NCBI GenBank assembly: GCA_963793675.1
Contig: CAWCBA010000008.1
Coordinates: 124,001-188,000, forward strand
Direction: 5' to 3'
Length of the DNA: 64,000 nt
Source: RPQJ01 sp963793675
GTDB taxonomy: Bacteria > Pseudomonadota > Gammaproteobacteria > Steroidobacterales > Steroidobacteraceae
Within the stretch, counting starts at the first letter, position 1; every line of letters starts with the position of its first letter. This document shows, one piece after another, positions 9,255-18,352 of the stretch. The position numbers and the translations under genes are program-made. Under the pieces are notes generated by a model, which had not been told where the DNA came from, ran no database searches, and saw only the letters and a program-made list of their open reading frames with translations.

Positions 9255-11357
9255 ATGCACAAGACTTGTTCCCGTTCGTGGCTGCTGCGGGCAGCCATCG
9301 CCCTGCAACTCCTTCCTGCTTTTGCCGTCGCGGACGATGCCGGGGCTGGTGCCGAAGGTGCCGGACTCGAAGTCATCACGGTCACGGCGCAGAAGGTGAC
9401 CGAGGACCTGCAGAAGACCGGCGCAGCCATCACGGCGATTTCGGGCGACGTCCTGGTGAGCGCCGGCGCGTACGACATCCGCGCGGTGCAGAACCTGATG
9501 CCATCGGTCCGCTTCCAGGCCGAGAACGCCTCGACCGAGCTTTACATCCGCGGCGTGGGCTCGACGCTCGACCTGCCCAACATCGAGCCGCCCAATGCCT
9601 TCAACTTCAACGGCGTGTACATCCCGCGCGAAGGCACCAGCGTCGGCCTGTTCGACATCTCGTCCATCGAGCTGCTGCCGGGCCCGCAGGGCACCTTGTA
9701 CGGGCGCGCTGCGCTGGGCGGCGCGGTCAACGTCGAGTTCAATCGCCCGACGCAGGAACTCGAGACCAGCGGGCTGCTCGAGGTGGGCGACTACTCGCTG
9801 GTGCACGGCACCATCGTGCAGAACCTGCCGGTGTCGGAGCACCTCGCGCTGCGCGGCGCATTCGACTACATCCAGCACGACGGTTACCTGAGGACGGGCG
9901 CCGATTCGCAGGAAGACTACGCGGGCCGGCTCTCGGCGCTCTTTGCGCCCACCGACGACCTCGACATCTACGTCTGGCTGCACGGCGCGAAAAAAGACGG
10001 CAAGTCGCCGAACCTGGTGCGACGCGGCTATAACGACGGCGCCTTCGACGGCAACCCGAACGCGTACAACAGCAGCGACCCGTGGGACGATCGCATCGAT
10101 CCGGGTGCGCCGACTGCGTCGTCGCAGGACTACGAGAACATGGTGATCGGGGCGGAGCTCAACTGGGACCTGGGCGACGTCAAGCTCACCTACATCCCCG
10201 GCTACTTCTACCTCGACTGGGCCGCGGACTACTGGCTGGAGAACATTCCCGCGCTGCTCACCGCGCACTACAACCAGGTCACCAACGAGTTGCGCCTGGC
10301 GAGCGACACGGATTCGAAGCTGCAGTGGCTCGCGGGCCTGTATGCGTACCAGGTGACGAATGACGGCGACTTCATCGCCGGAGGTTTCCCGCTGGCGCAG
10401 GTCTCGCGCAACCGGCTCGAGGGCTATGCAGCCTTCGGCGAAGCGAGGTATTCGCTGACGGATGCGCTGCGTTTCATCGCCGGGGCGCGCTTCAGCTGGG
10501 ACCAGCGTCAGGGCGAGGGCCTGACCGCGTTCGGCCAGCCGTATTCCGCCGACAAAGACTACGACAACGTCGACTGGAAGCTCGGCGTGGAGGTGGATCT
10601 CGGTGCGAGCGCAATGGCGTACGCGACGATCCAGACCGGTTACCAGCCGGGTACGTACAACCTGTTCCCGGCCACACCCGGGCAGTCGAACCTGGTGGAC
10701 TCGGCGACGATGACGGCCTGGACCGCCGGCATCAAGAGCCGTTTTCTCGACGATCGCCTGCAGGTCAACGACGAAGTCTTCTACTACGACTACGAAGACC
10801 TGCTGGTGCAGTCGTTCAACCTGAACACGGCGCTGCTCACGACCTTCAATGCCGCCCAGACGACGATCTGGGGGAACCAGCTCGACGTGCTGTTCGTGCC
10901 CACGGCCCGCGACCGGCTGAACCTGTCGGTGGGGTACCTCAACGCCGGGTACGACGATTTCATCGTGCCGGCCAACGTGAACATCGGTATCCCGAACCGC
11001 GACTTTGGCGGCTATCCGTTGCAGAACGCGCCGGAGTGGACTGTTTCTGCCGGCTACCAGCACGAGTTCCAGGTCGGTCCGGGTCGCCTGCTCGCGCGCC
11101 TCGAAACGCGTTACGAGGATTCGTTCTGGGGCACGTTCGCGCAGTTCCGCGGCACCGAGCAGCAGGACTACTTCAAGTCCGATGCCTCGGTCACGTACTA
11201 CGCGCCCGATGACCGCTGGAGCGTCGGGCTCTGGGTCAAGAACATCGAGAACGAGGCGGTGCTGGCGGCTGCGACAACCGGCCAGTTCGGGCCGTATGCC
11301 GACGTCTTCATCGAGCCGCCGCGAACCTGGGGCGCGCGCTTCACCTTCAAGCTCTGA
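9255..11357 (+). CDS. TonB-dependent receptor
   Basis: An outer-membrane active transporter of 700 residues. A signal peptide (LLRAAIALQLLPAFAVA) is followed by a TonB-box-like EVITVTAQK, then the plug domain with YIRGVGS and LLPGPQGTLYGRAALGGAVN, and a beta-barrel ending in RFTFKL with a terminal-leucine variant of the usual aromatic end. This iron-siderophore-like receptor class imports many substrates in proteobacteria, and the ligand cannot be named. It follows tRNA-Arg with its own GAGAG ribosome site and is convergent with the next receptor gene. Confidence 0.9.
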   Translation: MHKTCSRSWLLRAAIALQLLPAFAVADDAGAGAEGAGLEVITVTAQKVTEDLQKTGAAITAISGDVLVSAGAYDIRAVQNLMPSVRFQAENASTELYIRGVGSTLDLPNIEPPNAFNFNGVYIPREGTSVGLFDISSIELLPGPQGTLYGRAALGGAVNVEFNRPTQELETSGLLEVGDYSLVHGTIVQNLPVSEHLALRGAFDYIQHDGYLRTGADSQEDYAGRLSALFAPTDDLDIYVWLHGAKKDGKSPNLVRRGYNDGAFDGNPNAYNSSDPWDDRIDPGAPTASSQDYENMVIGAELNWDLGDVKLTYIPGYFYLDWAADYWLENIPALLTAHYNQVTNELRLASDTDSKLQWLAGLYAYQVTNDGDFIAGGFPLAQVSRNRLEGYAAFGEARYSLTDALRFIAGARFSWDQRQGEGLTAFGQPYSADKDYDNVDWKLGVEVDLGASAMAYATIQTGYQPGTYNLFPATPGQSNLVDSATMTAWTAGIKSRFLDDRLQVNDEVFYYDYEDLLVQSFNLNTALLTTFNAAQTTIWGNQLDVLFVPTARDRLNLSVGYLNAGYDDFIVPANVNIGIPNRDFGGYPLQNAPEWTVSAGYQHEFQVGPGRLLARLETRYEDSFWGTFAQFRGTEQQDYFKSDASVTYYAPDDRWSVGLWVKNIENEAVLAAATTGQFGPYADVFIEPPRTWGARFTFKL

Positions 11358-11400
11358 TGTCTTGCTCCCTCTCTCCTTGCAGCGGGAGAGGTGAAGAAGA

Positions 11401-11426
11401 AGGGCGGGTCGTCGCCGACCCGCCCT
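11401..11426. terminator. GC hairpin between convergent receptor genes
   Basis: A perfect 11-bp stem, AGGGCGGGTCG with CGACCCGCCCT around a TCGC loop, in the 98-bp gap between two convergent TonB-receptor genes. On the minus strand it is followed by the T-rich TTCTTCTT, and on the plus strand only by TTGCC, so it would serve the minus-strand gene better. Confidence 0.6.
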
Positions 11427-11455
11427 TGCCCAGCGCCGTCCTGGCGCGCTACCGG

Positions 11456-13879
11456 CTAGAACTCCTGCGAGAACTTGATCCCGATCGTGCGCGGCCGCTG
11501 TGGCACGACGTAGACCTCCTGGCCGCAGACCGCTTCCGCGCACTGCGCGAAGCGCGAGATCTGCGCGAGTTCGTTGAACGCGTTCGATACGAACAGCTCG
11601 AGCCTCCAGTCGTCCTTGCCCATGCCCGCCGCGAAGTCGGCGATCGTGTAGGCCGGCATGTTGCCGATGATGTCGTTTTCGACGACGCGGAGGTCGGTCC
11701 GCCGCTCGTCGGAATAGATCACCGAGCCCTGCAGGTAGCTGTCGAACGTCCCCATCGGGAACTCGTAGCGCACCGTCGCGTTGGCCTTCAGGTCAGGCGT
11801 GACGGGCAGCTTCGTGCCTTTCGGCGCCTGCGGATCGCTGGTCGTGGGATTGCCGTCATCGTCGACGCTCGGGCAGTCCGGACGCGTCTCCGGCTTGCCG
11901 TTCGCGTTGACGAAGCCGCAGTAGTTTTCCGTCAGCTCCGAGTCGAGGTAGGCGAGACCCGCCGAGATGCCGAGCCGGTCGGTGACCGCCCAGCTGACGT
12001 CCATTTCGATGCCGTCGATCTGCGCCGCACCCGCGTTGTTGATCTCCGTCAGGCCGTTGGCGCCGAGCAGCGAGAACTGGAAGTCTTTCCATTCCTGGCT
12101 GAAGACCGCGCCGTTGAAGCGCAGCCGGTTGTCGAACCAGGTCGTCTTCCAGCCGATCTCGTAGTTGTTCAGCCAGTCTGCCTGGTACGGCGGCAGGGTG
12201 CCGCGACGGTTGATGCCGCCGGGGCGGAAGCCTTCCGAGTAGGTGGCATAGACCATCGCCTCTTCGGTGAACTTGTAGGTCAGGTTCACGCGCGGGGTCA
12301 CGCCGTCTTCCTTGGTGGTCTTGTCGAAGACCTTGCAGGGCGCGCCGTTGAAGGGGCTCGGCGGCTCCGGCAGCGAATTGCAGTAACCCTCGCCGTAGGC
12401 CGGGTTGCTGACGTAGCCGTCGTTGAAGCCGAAGAACCCTTTGAGCGAGTTGTCGGACTCGAAGTAGCGCGCGCCTATGGTACCGGTCAGCTTGTCCGTG
12501 AAGTCGAAGCTGAACTCGCCGAACACCGCGAAGTCCTTGTCGACGCGCAGTTGCTTGGTCAGCCAGATGGTGTCCTCCCAGCCCGTCACGCTGAGCTGCG
12601 AGCCGAGGCCGTCGATCTTGTAGCGCTGCTGGATGTCGTGCTCCTGCCGTTGCAGGAACACGCCGCCAACGAAGCGGTAACGCTGATCCGCGTCCGAAGA
12701 CACGCGCAGTTCGTGCGTGTAGCGCTTGTAACGATCCTTGCCCTGGATGTACTGCGACGGGTCGATCAGGTCGCCGTTGTCGTCGTACCAATAGGCGCCG
12801 TAGCCGTAGAGGGTGTCGTACCAGTATGAGTAGTCGGAGTAGTCCGACTCGGTGTCGACGTCGCGCTTGAGGTAGGAGCCGGCGTACACCAGGTCGAGGT
12901 TGGCGACCCGGCCTTCCACGGTGAGCGCGGCCTGCGTCCAGCGGTCGTCCGACTTCTCCGGGTAACCATGCGCGATCTTGAGCTTGCCGACCGTGGTGTC
13001 GTACGCCCAGCTGCCCTTGGTTTCCTGCTTCTGGGCCATCAGCTGCGGGGTGATGGTCCAGTTGTCCGTGAGATCCAGCTTCAGCGCCGCACGCGCGCCA
13101 GTGGTATCGGCTTCGTTGTAGTTGTCCTTGACGAAGCCCGCGTTGTTCGCAGTGATACCCGACGTCGGGAACGTACGTTCGCGGTAAACGTTGTCGATGT
13201 AGCCGGCGTCGTGGCGCTGCCAGCCGACGAGGCGGACCGCCGAGCGGTCGTTGATCGGCAGGTTGACCATGCCTTCGGCCAGGTAGCCCAGGTCACCGCC
13301 GTCGACCGAATTCACTTCCAGACCGTAGCTGGCAGCAAATTTCGACGCATCCGGCTTGTTGGTGATGATGCGCAGCGTTCCCGCCTGCGAACTCGCGCCG
13401 TACAGCGTGCCCTGCGGTCCCGCCAGCGCTTCGACGCGCTGGATGTCGTACAGGTGGACGTCGAGTGCGCCCTGGATGGTCGTGATCGGCTGCTCGTCGA
13501 GGTAGATGCCGACGCTCGGCAGTGAACCGGAGTGGTTGCCGTCGCCGCCGCTCGCGACACCGCGCATGTAGACGGCAGCGAAGCCCGGGCCGAACGTCTG
13601 GTAGGAGACGCTCGGCAGGTACTTCACGTAGTCGTCGAACTTCTGCACGTTCAGTTCTTCGAGCTTCTGCGTGCCGAGCGCCTGGATGCTGACCGGAACT
13701 GACTGCAGGTCTTCCGAGCGCTTCTGCGCGGTGACGATGATCTCTTCGAGGCCACCGGAGGTTGTTTGCGCATAGGCGGACATGCCGGCGAGCAGTGTCG
13801 GCACGCCAGCCGCCAGCGCACGCGCGGCAGAAGGCCGGCCATGCAGTCGCTGCAGTTTGCGTTTTCGGCTACGGGTCAT
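11456..13879 (-). CDS. TonB-dependent receptor
   Basis: An outer-membrane transporter of about 807 residues from the ATG at 13879, preferred over the ATG at 13930 because GGGAGA precedes it. The N-terminus is basic (MTRSRKRKLQRLHG), then a hydrophobic segment ending SAYAQ, the TonB-box-like EEIIVTAQKR, plug motifs YMRGVASGG and ALAGPQGTLYGASSQAGTLR, and a barrel ending in IGIKFSQEF with terminal Phe. The barrel has many Asp/Tyr-rich loops (YSDYSYWYD). It is 51 bases downstream of the TPR-sulfotransferase gene and so likely cotranscribed with it; this pairing recurs in proteobacterial genomes. Substrate unknown. Confidence 0.9.
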   Translation of the reverse strand: MTRSRKRKLQRLHGRPSAARALAAGVPTLLAGMSAYAQTTSGGLEEIIVTAQKRSEDLQSVPVSIQALGTQKLEELNVQKFDDYVKYLPSVSYQTFGPGFAAVYMRGVASGGDGNHSGSLPSVGIYLDEQPITTIQGALDVHLYDIQRVEALAGPQGTLYGASSQAGTLRIITNKPDASKFAASYGLEVNSVDGGDLGYLAEGMVNLPINDRSAVRLVGWQRHDAGYIDNVYRERTFPTSGITANNAGFVKDNYNEADTTGARAALKLDLTDNWTITPQLMAQKQETKGSWAYDTTVGKLKIAHGYPEKSDDRWTQAALTVEGRVANLDLVYAGSYLKRDVDTESDYSDYSYWYDTLYGYGAYWYDDNGDLIDPSQYIQGKDRYKRYTHELRVSSDADQRYRFVGGVFLQRQEHDIQQRYKIDGLGSQLSVTGWEDTIWLTKQLRVDKDFAVFGEFSFDFTDKLTGTIGARYFESDNSLKGFFGFNDGYVSNPAYGEGYCNSLPEPPSPFNGAPCKVFDKTTKEDGVTPRVNLTYKFTEEAMVYATYSEGFRPGGINRRGTLPPYQADWLNNYEIGWKTTWFDNRLRFNGAVFSQEWKDFQFSLLGANGLTEINNAGAAQIDGIEMDVSWAVTDRLGISAGLAYLDSELTENYCGFVNANGKPETRPDCPSVDDDGNPTTSDPQAPKGTKLPVTPDLKANATVRYEFPMGTFDSYLQGSVIYSDERRTDLRVVENDIIGNMPAYTIADFAAGMGKDDWRLELFVSNAFNELAQISRFAQCAEAVCGQEVYVVPQRPRTIGIKFSQEF

Positions 13880-13930
13880 TTGGATCGGTCTCCCTGAGTG
13901 ATGCGCCCGGTGGCGGGCGCGTGAATGCAT

Positions 13931-15952
13931 TCAGTGCAGCGGCGGCGCCGCCGGATAGGCTTCGAGCACCGGGCCGAGCGCCGACTTCAGCGGCTCGAGC
14001 CAGGGTTCGTAGTGGCGCCAGTGATCCACTGCGTCGCGGAAAATCGGCTGGCGTACCTGTTCCGAGCTGGCCGTGCGGACGGCGCGGTCGTTCTCGTAGA
14101 AACGCAGGCAGGCGTCCTCGAATGGCAGCCCGCAGTACTCGAGCAGGCGGCGCACCTCGTTCTCGGTGTCGTCCACCATGCGCTCGTAGACGACACGATG
14201 GACGCGGCCGGGCAGCACCGCATCGTAGTGCGCCATCAGCGTGACGTAATCGGCGTAGTAGCGGCCGATGTCTGCGAGCGAATAGCTGAAGTTCTGGCCG
14301 CGCGCGAAGTGCTGTTTGAAGCCGGAAAAGCAGCAGCTCAGCGGATGGCGACGCGCGTCGATGATCTTCGCGTTGGGCAGCATCAGGTGGATGAGTCCCA
14401 CGTGGGCCCAGTTGTTCGGCAGCTTGTCGATGAAGCAGGGTGCGTCCGTCTTGCGCTGGATGCGGGTCTGGCGCAGGTAGCGCTCGCCGAGCTCGCGCAG
14501 GGCGCCAGGCTCGAGCGACTCGAGCACCTCGGGGTACTTCGAGACCTCCGAGCGCCGGTTGCGGCCGCTCAGCTCCTTGACGATCCCGACCATGTCCGGC
14601 AGTTCCATCGTGCCTTCGATCGCGGAATGGCTCGACAGGATCTGCTCGACCAGCGTCGAACCGGCACGCGGCAGGCCGACGACGAAAATCGGATCGGGTG
14701 CCGCACATCCCATCCCGCGACGCGCGGCAAAGAACTCGGGCGTGAACAATGCGCGTGAACGGCGGACGTTGTCGGTGACCGTGGCGCTGTCGTAGGGCAC
14801 CACTTCCTTGCGCAGCCGGTTGCCTTCCGCGTAGTGGTGGAACGACTCGGCGTAGCCCTGCGCATCCTCCTCGGCCTTGCCGAGCGCAAAGTGGAAATGG
14901 AACCGGTCTTCCTGCGTGAGGTCGCTGCGCTCGAGTTGCGCGCGCATGGCTGCGACGTCCGTGTCGTCGAAGCGGAATGTCTTCAGGTTGGCCAGGCTCC
15001 AATAGGCCTCGCCAAGGCGCGGCTCGAGTTCGATCGACTTGCGGTAGGCGGCGATTGAATCGTCCTGCCGCCCCGCCGTCTTGAGCGCGTGGCCGTGGCT
15101 CATCCAGACCCTGGCCTGCAGCGGGTATTCGCGCAGCAATTGCTCGTAGAGGCGGATCGCCTCGTCGTACTCGCCGACGCGTGCGAGCACGGTCGCCTTC
15201 AGGTTGCGGAAGCTTGGGCTGCGCGGCTCGGCCACAAGCAACTCGTCGATCTGCGCCAGCGCCTCGACCGGCTTGTTGTTCCGGTGCAGGACCACGGCGT
15301 AGTTGTGGCGCGCGGCCTTGAATCCCGGCGCCAGTTCCAGGCAGCGCGCGAGGAGGTTTTCCGCGTCGGCGTAGCGACCGATGCGCGAGGCGATCTCGGC
15401 CAGCATGCGGATCGCGGCCACGTCCGTCGGAAACTGTTGCAGGTGATTGCGCAGCAGCGGCTCGGCGACCGCTATGCGGCCTTCGGCCAGTGCGAGGGCC
15501 GGCTCCATCAGGCGTGGGTCGCGCGTCGAATTGCGGACGTGGTTGGCGTAGGCCTGGTCGGCGCCTTCCGTATCGCCCATGGCAAACAGGTGGTCGCCGA
15601 GGGCACGCCAGGCGTCGGCCACGGTCGGTTGCAGGCGCACGGCCGTGCGCAACGCCGCGACGGCTTCGTCGCCGCGCCCGGCGTCGCCGAGTGCCAGGCC
15701 GAGTTCCCGGTGCGCCGCGGCCCAGCGAGGCTGCGAGGCAGCAAGCGGCTCGAGGATCCGCACTGCTTCGGCGACGTCGCTGTTACGGCGGCAGGCCATG
15801 GCCAGCAGTAGCGTCGCGGCGGGGTGGTTCGGGACGGCGCAGAGGATTTCCCGCGCCTGCTCGGCAGCCAGTCGTGGCTCGCATGCGAGCAGCTTTTCGG
15901 CGTGGGTGAGCGCCACGTCCAGTGTTCCCACGGGTTCCGGCCCGCTCGTCAT
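13931..15952 (-). CDS. Tetratricopeptide-repeat sulfotransferase
   Basis: A 673-residue two-part protein. The N-terminal ~320 residues are a run of TPR helices (for example AAHRELGLALGDAGRGDEAV and YWSLANLKTF), and the C-terminal ~270 residues are a PAPS-dependent sulfotransferase domain. The 5'-phosphosulfate loop is GLPRAGSTLVEQ at about residue 415, and the 3'-phosphate-binding region is DARRHPLSCCFS. The ATG at 15952 is used because GGGGAGA lies just upstream; an in-frame ATG at 15988 lacks that. The acceptor is unknown. It lies directly upstream of a TonB receptor. Confidence 0.88.
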   Translation of the reverse strand: MTSGPEPVGTLDVALTHAEKLLACEPRLAAEQAREILCAVPNHPAATLLLAMACRRNSDVAEAVRILEPLAASQPRWAAAHRELGLALGDAGRGDEAVAALRTAVRLQPTVADAWRALGDHLFAMGDTEGADQAYANHVRNSTRDPRLMEPALALAEGRIAVAEPLLRNHLQQFPTDVAAIRMLAEIASRIGRYADAENLLARCLELAPGFKAARHNYAVVLHRNNKPVEALAQIDELLVAEPRSPSFRNLKATVLARVGEYDEAIRLYEQLLREYPLQARVWMSHGHALKTAGRQDDSIAAYRKSIELEPRLGEAYWSLANLKTFRFDDTDVAAMRAQLERSDLTQEDRFHFHFALGKAEEDAQGYAESFHHYAEGNRLRKEVVPYDSATVTDNVRRSRALFTPEFFAARRGMGCAAPDPIFVVGLPRAGSTLVEQILSSHSAIEGTMELPDMVGIVKELSGRNRRSEVSKYPEVLESLEPGALRELGERYLRQTRIQRKTDAPCFIDKLPNNWAHVGLIHLMLPNAKIIDARRHPLSCCFSGFKQHFARGQNFSYSLADIGRYYADYVTLMAHYDAVLPGRVHRVVYERMVDDTENEVRRLLEYCGLPFEDACLRFYENDRAVRTASSEQVRQPIFRDAVDHWRHYEPWLEPLKSALGPVLEAYPAAPPLH

Positions 15953-16064
15953 CCAGTCTCCCCGTGTTTTGACACCACAGCGGCCCAATGAAAGACTGCC
16001 GCGGACGCAATGTCAAACATCGGCGGCGTTCCTGCCCCCTACGTTGCTTGGAGACAACGAACTG

Positions 16065-17474
16065 ATGCCAAACGGGAATTATTCTGCTCCAAGGTGTCGC
16101 GAAAATGCGGCGCAAGCCGTCTTGAGGCGCGCTTGGGGCGGCGTCTCGTGGCTCGCGACGGCCGGGCTCGCGGGGGTGCTGCCGGCTGTCGCGGCGACGC
16201 CAGTGCAGGTCGTGTCGGCGGTTCCCTACCGGGCCGATTCCGGCTCCGTGGCGGTCCAGTGCGGCCAGCTCATCGACGGGGTGGCTGCACAGGCGCAGGG
16301 CCTCACGACCGTCATCATTCGCGATGGACGCGTCGATTCGGTGCAACCGGGTGCGGTGTCGCCCGCGGGCCTGTCCGTCATCGATCTCGAGCAGTACACC
16401 TGCCTGCCCGGCCTGATCGACATGCACACGCACCTGACGGACAGCGGGCACGAGACGTCCGACCTCAGCGTGTACTACAAGCGCACGAAAGCCGAGCAGG
16501 GCACCATCGCCCGGGAGAGCGCGCGCGCCACGCTGCTGGCCGGGTTCACTGGCGCGCGCGACGTCGGCACCTACATCGCCTGGGTCGATCGCGACCTGCG
16601 CGATGCGATCAACCAGGGCGACGCGGTGGGTCCGCGCATGCAGGTCGCGGGCTACTACCTGACGATCCCGGCAGGCGGTGGCGATCTGGTCATCCCGGGT
16701 CATGCCGAATCCGAGATTCCGCCGCAGGTGCGCATGGGCGTCGCCCACGGACCCGGGCAGTTCCGGCAAAAGGCCGAGCAGGCGGTTGCTGGTGGTGCGG
16801 ACTTCTTGAAAGTCATCGCGTCCGGCGCCGTGCTGGCGTATGGCGGCGTGCCGGGCGAGCGCGAAATGATGCCCGAGGAGATCAAGGCCGTCGTCGAGGT
16901 GGCACACGCCCACGGCCTGAAGGTCGCTGCGCACGCGCACGGCGCGCAGTCGATCAAGGACGCGATCCTCGCGGGCGCCGACACGATCGAGCACGCCTCG
17001 CTGATCGACGACGAAGGCATCCGGCTCGCGAAAGAGCACGGCATCGCGCTGTCGATGGACGTCTATAACGGCGACTGGATCGACACCGTCGGCCGCGAAG
17101 AAAAGTGGCCCGAGGAATTCCTGCGCAAGAACGTCGAGACGACCGAAGCGCAGCGCCAGGGCTTTACCAGGGCGCATGCCGCGGGCGTCGACATCGTTTA
17201 CGGCACCGACGCAGCCGTGTATCCGCACGGCCTCAATGCGCGCCAGTTCCCGATCATGGTCCAGCGTGGCATGACGCCAATGGAAGCGATCAAGTCGGCG
17301 ACGTCACTCGCCGCGAAGCACATGGGATGGGCCGATCGCATCGGCAGCCTGCAGCCGGGACGCTTTGGCGATCTCATCGCGGTCAAGGGCGATCCGCTCG
17401 CGGACATCACCCGACTGCAGGACGTTGCGGTCGTGATCAAGGGCGGGCTCGCCTTCAAGCTGCCGGCGGAGTGA
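16065..17474 (+). CDS. Secreted metal-dependent amidohydrolase
   Basis: A 469-residue protein of the imidazolonepropionase-like/Xaa-Pro dipeptidase-like amidohydrolase family. The open frame extends upstream to 15579, but the ATG at 16065 gives a sensible N-terminus with a signal-like segment (WLATAGLAGVLPAVAATPV). Metal-site features are the MHTHLTD HxH pair at about residue 120, the lysine in FLKVIASG at about 249 (normally carboxylated), HAHG near 290, IEHAS near 310 and the Asp of YGTDAAV near 381. All key residues are present. Substrate could be a dipeptide, lactam or cyclic amide. The MBL hydrolase gene follows after 4 bases. Confidence 0.88.
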   Translation: MPNGNYSAPRCRENAAQAVLRRAWGGVSWLATAGLAGVLPAVAATPVQVVSAVPYRADSGSVAVQCGQLIDGVAAQAQGLTTVIIRDGRVDSVQPGAVSPAGLSVIDLEQYTCLPGLIDMHTHLTDSGHETSDLSVYYKRTKAEQGTIARESARATLLAGFTGARDVGTYIAWVDRDLRDAINQGDAVGPRMQVAGYYLTIPAGGGDLVIPGHAESEIPPQVRMGVAHGPGQFRQKAEQAVAGGADFLKVIASGAVLAYGGVPGEREMMPEEIKAVVEVAHAHGLKVAAHAHGAQSIKDAILAGADTIEHASLIDDEGIRLAKEHGIALSMDVYNGDWIDTVGREEKWPEEFLRKNVETTEAQRQGFTRAHAAGVDIVYGTDAAVYPHGLNARQFPIMVQRGMTPMEAIKSATSLAAKHMGWADRIGSLQPGRFGDLIAVKGDPLADITRLQDVAVVIKGGLAFKLPAE

Positions 17475-17478
17475 AGCA

Positions 17479-18352
17479 GTGGCGGTCGGGGTTGTCCCGG
17501 ACGACTTGTTCGCGCCCGCCGCGACCGGCAGCGTGCGGCGGCTCGCGCCGAACCTGCAACGGCTGGTCGCCCCCAATCCCGGGCCGCTGACCGGTCCGGG
17601 CACGAACACCTACGTCATCGGGATCGGTCCGCATTACGTCGTGATCGATCCCGGTCCCGACGATACGACGCACGTGGACCGCATCCTCGCGGCGACCAGT
17701 GCCCGCATCAGCCACGTGCTCTGCACGCATTCGCACCCGGATCATTCGCCCGGTGCGGCGGCGCTGAAGGCGCTCACCCAGGCGGTGGTGCTGGGTCAGC
17801 CGGCCCCGCGCGACGGACACCAGGACGAGTCGTACCGTCCTGACCGAACGCTCGAAGACGGCGACATCATCAAGGTGACGGGCGCGGGGATTCGCGTGCT
17901 CCACACGCCTGGTCACGCATCGAACCACGTCTGCCTGCTGCTCGAACCGGAGGGCTGGTTGCTGACCGGCGATCACCTGATGAGCGGCTCGACCGTCGTC
18001 ATCCTGCCGCCGGACGGGTCCATGCGTCTGTACCTCGAATCGCTGCGCCGCCTGCGCACGTTGCCCGCTCACGGCATTGCTGCCGGGACATGGCGCGGTG
18101 ATGCCGGATCCACACGGCGAGATCGACCGGGTGATCGCGCATCGGCTGCAGCGCGAAGGCAAAGTGGTGGCTGGCCTGCTGGAACTCGGCGGTGCCGCCA
18201 CGCTCGGTGAACTGGTTCCGATCGTGTACGCCGACACGCCGGTCGCGTTGCATGCCTTGGCGCGGTATTCGCTGCTCGCCCACCTGCAGAAGCTGCTCGA
18301 GGAACGGCGCGTCGCGCAGGACGGCGAACGCTGGACATGGCTCGCGGCGTGA
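17479..18352 (+). CDS. Metallo-beta-lactamase-fold hydrolase (LACTB2-like), apparent frameshift near 18075
   Basis: A hydrolase of the beta-lactamase-like protein 2 group. The N-terminal part has NPGPLTGPGTNTYVIG, VIDPGPDD, the metal motif CTHSHPDH at about residues 81-88, VLHTPGHASNHVCL and LLTGDHLMSG. The C-terminal winged-helix part (LLPGHGAVMPDPHGEIDRVI, then VAGLLELGGAATLGELV) is in the next frame; the halves join near 18075 if one base is dropped. The joined product is about 290 residues, the expected length. It starts with GTG 4 bases after the amidohydrolase stop and its TGA overlaps the start of the ABC ATPase gene. Confidence 0.85.
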
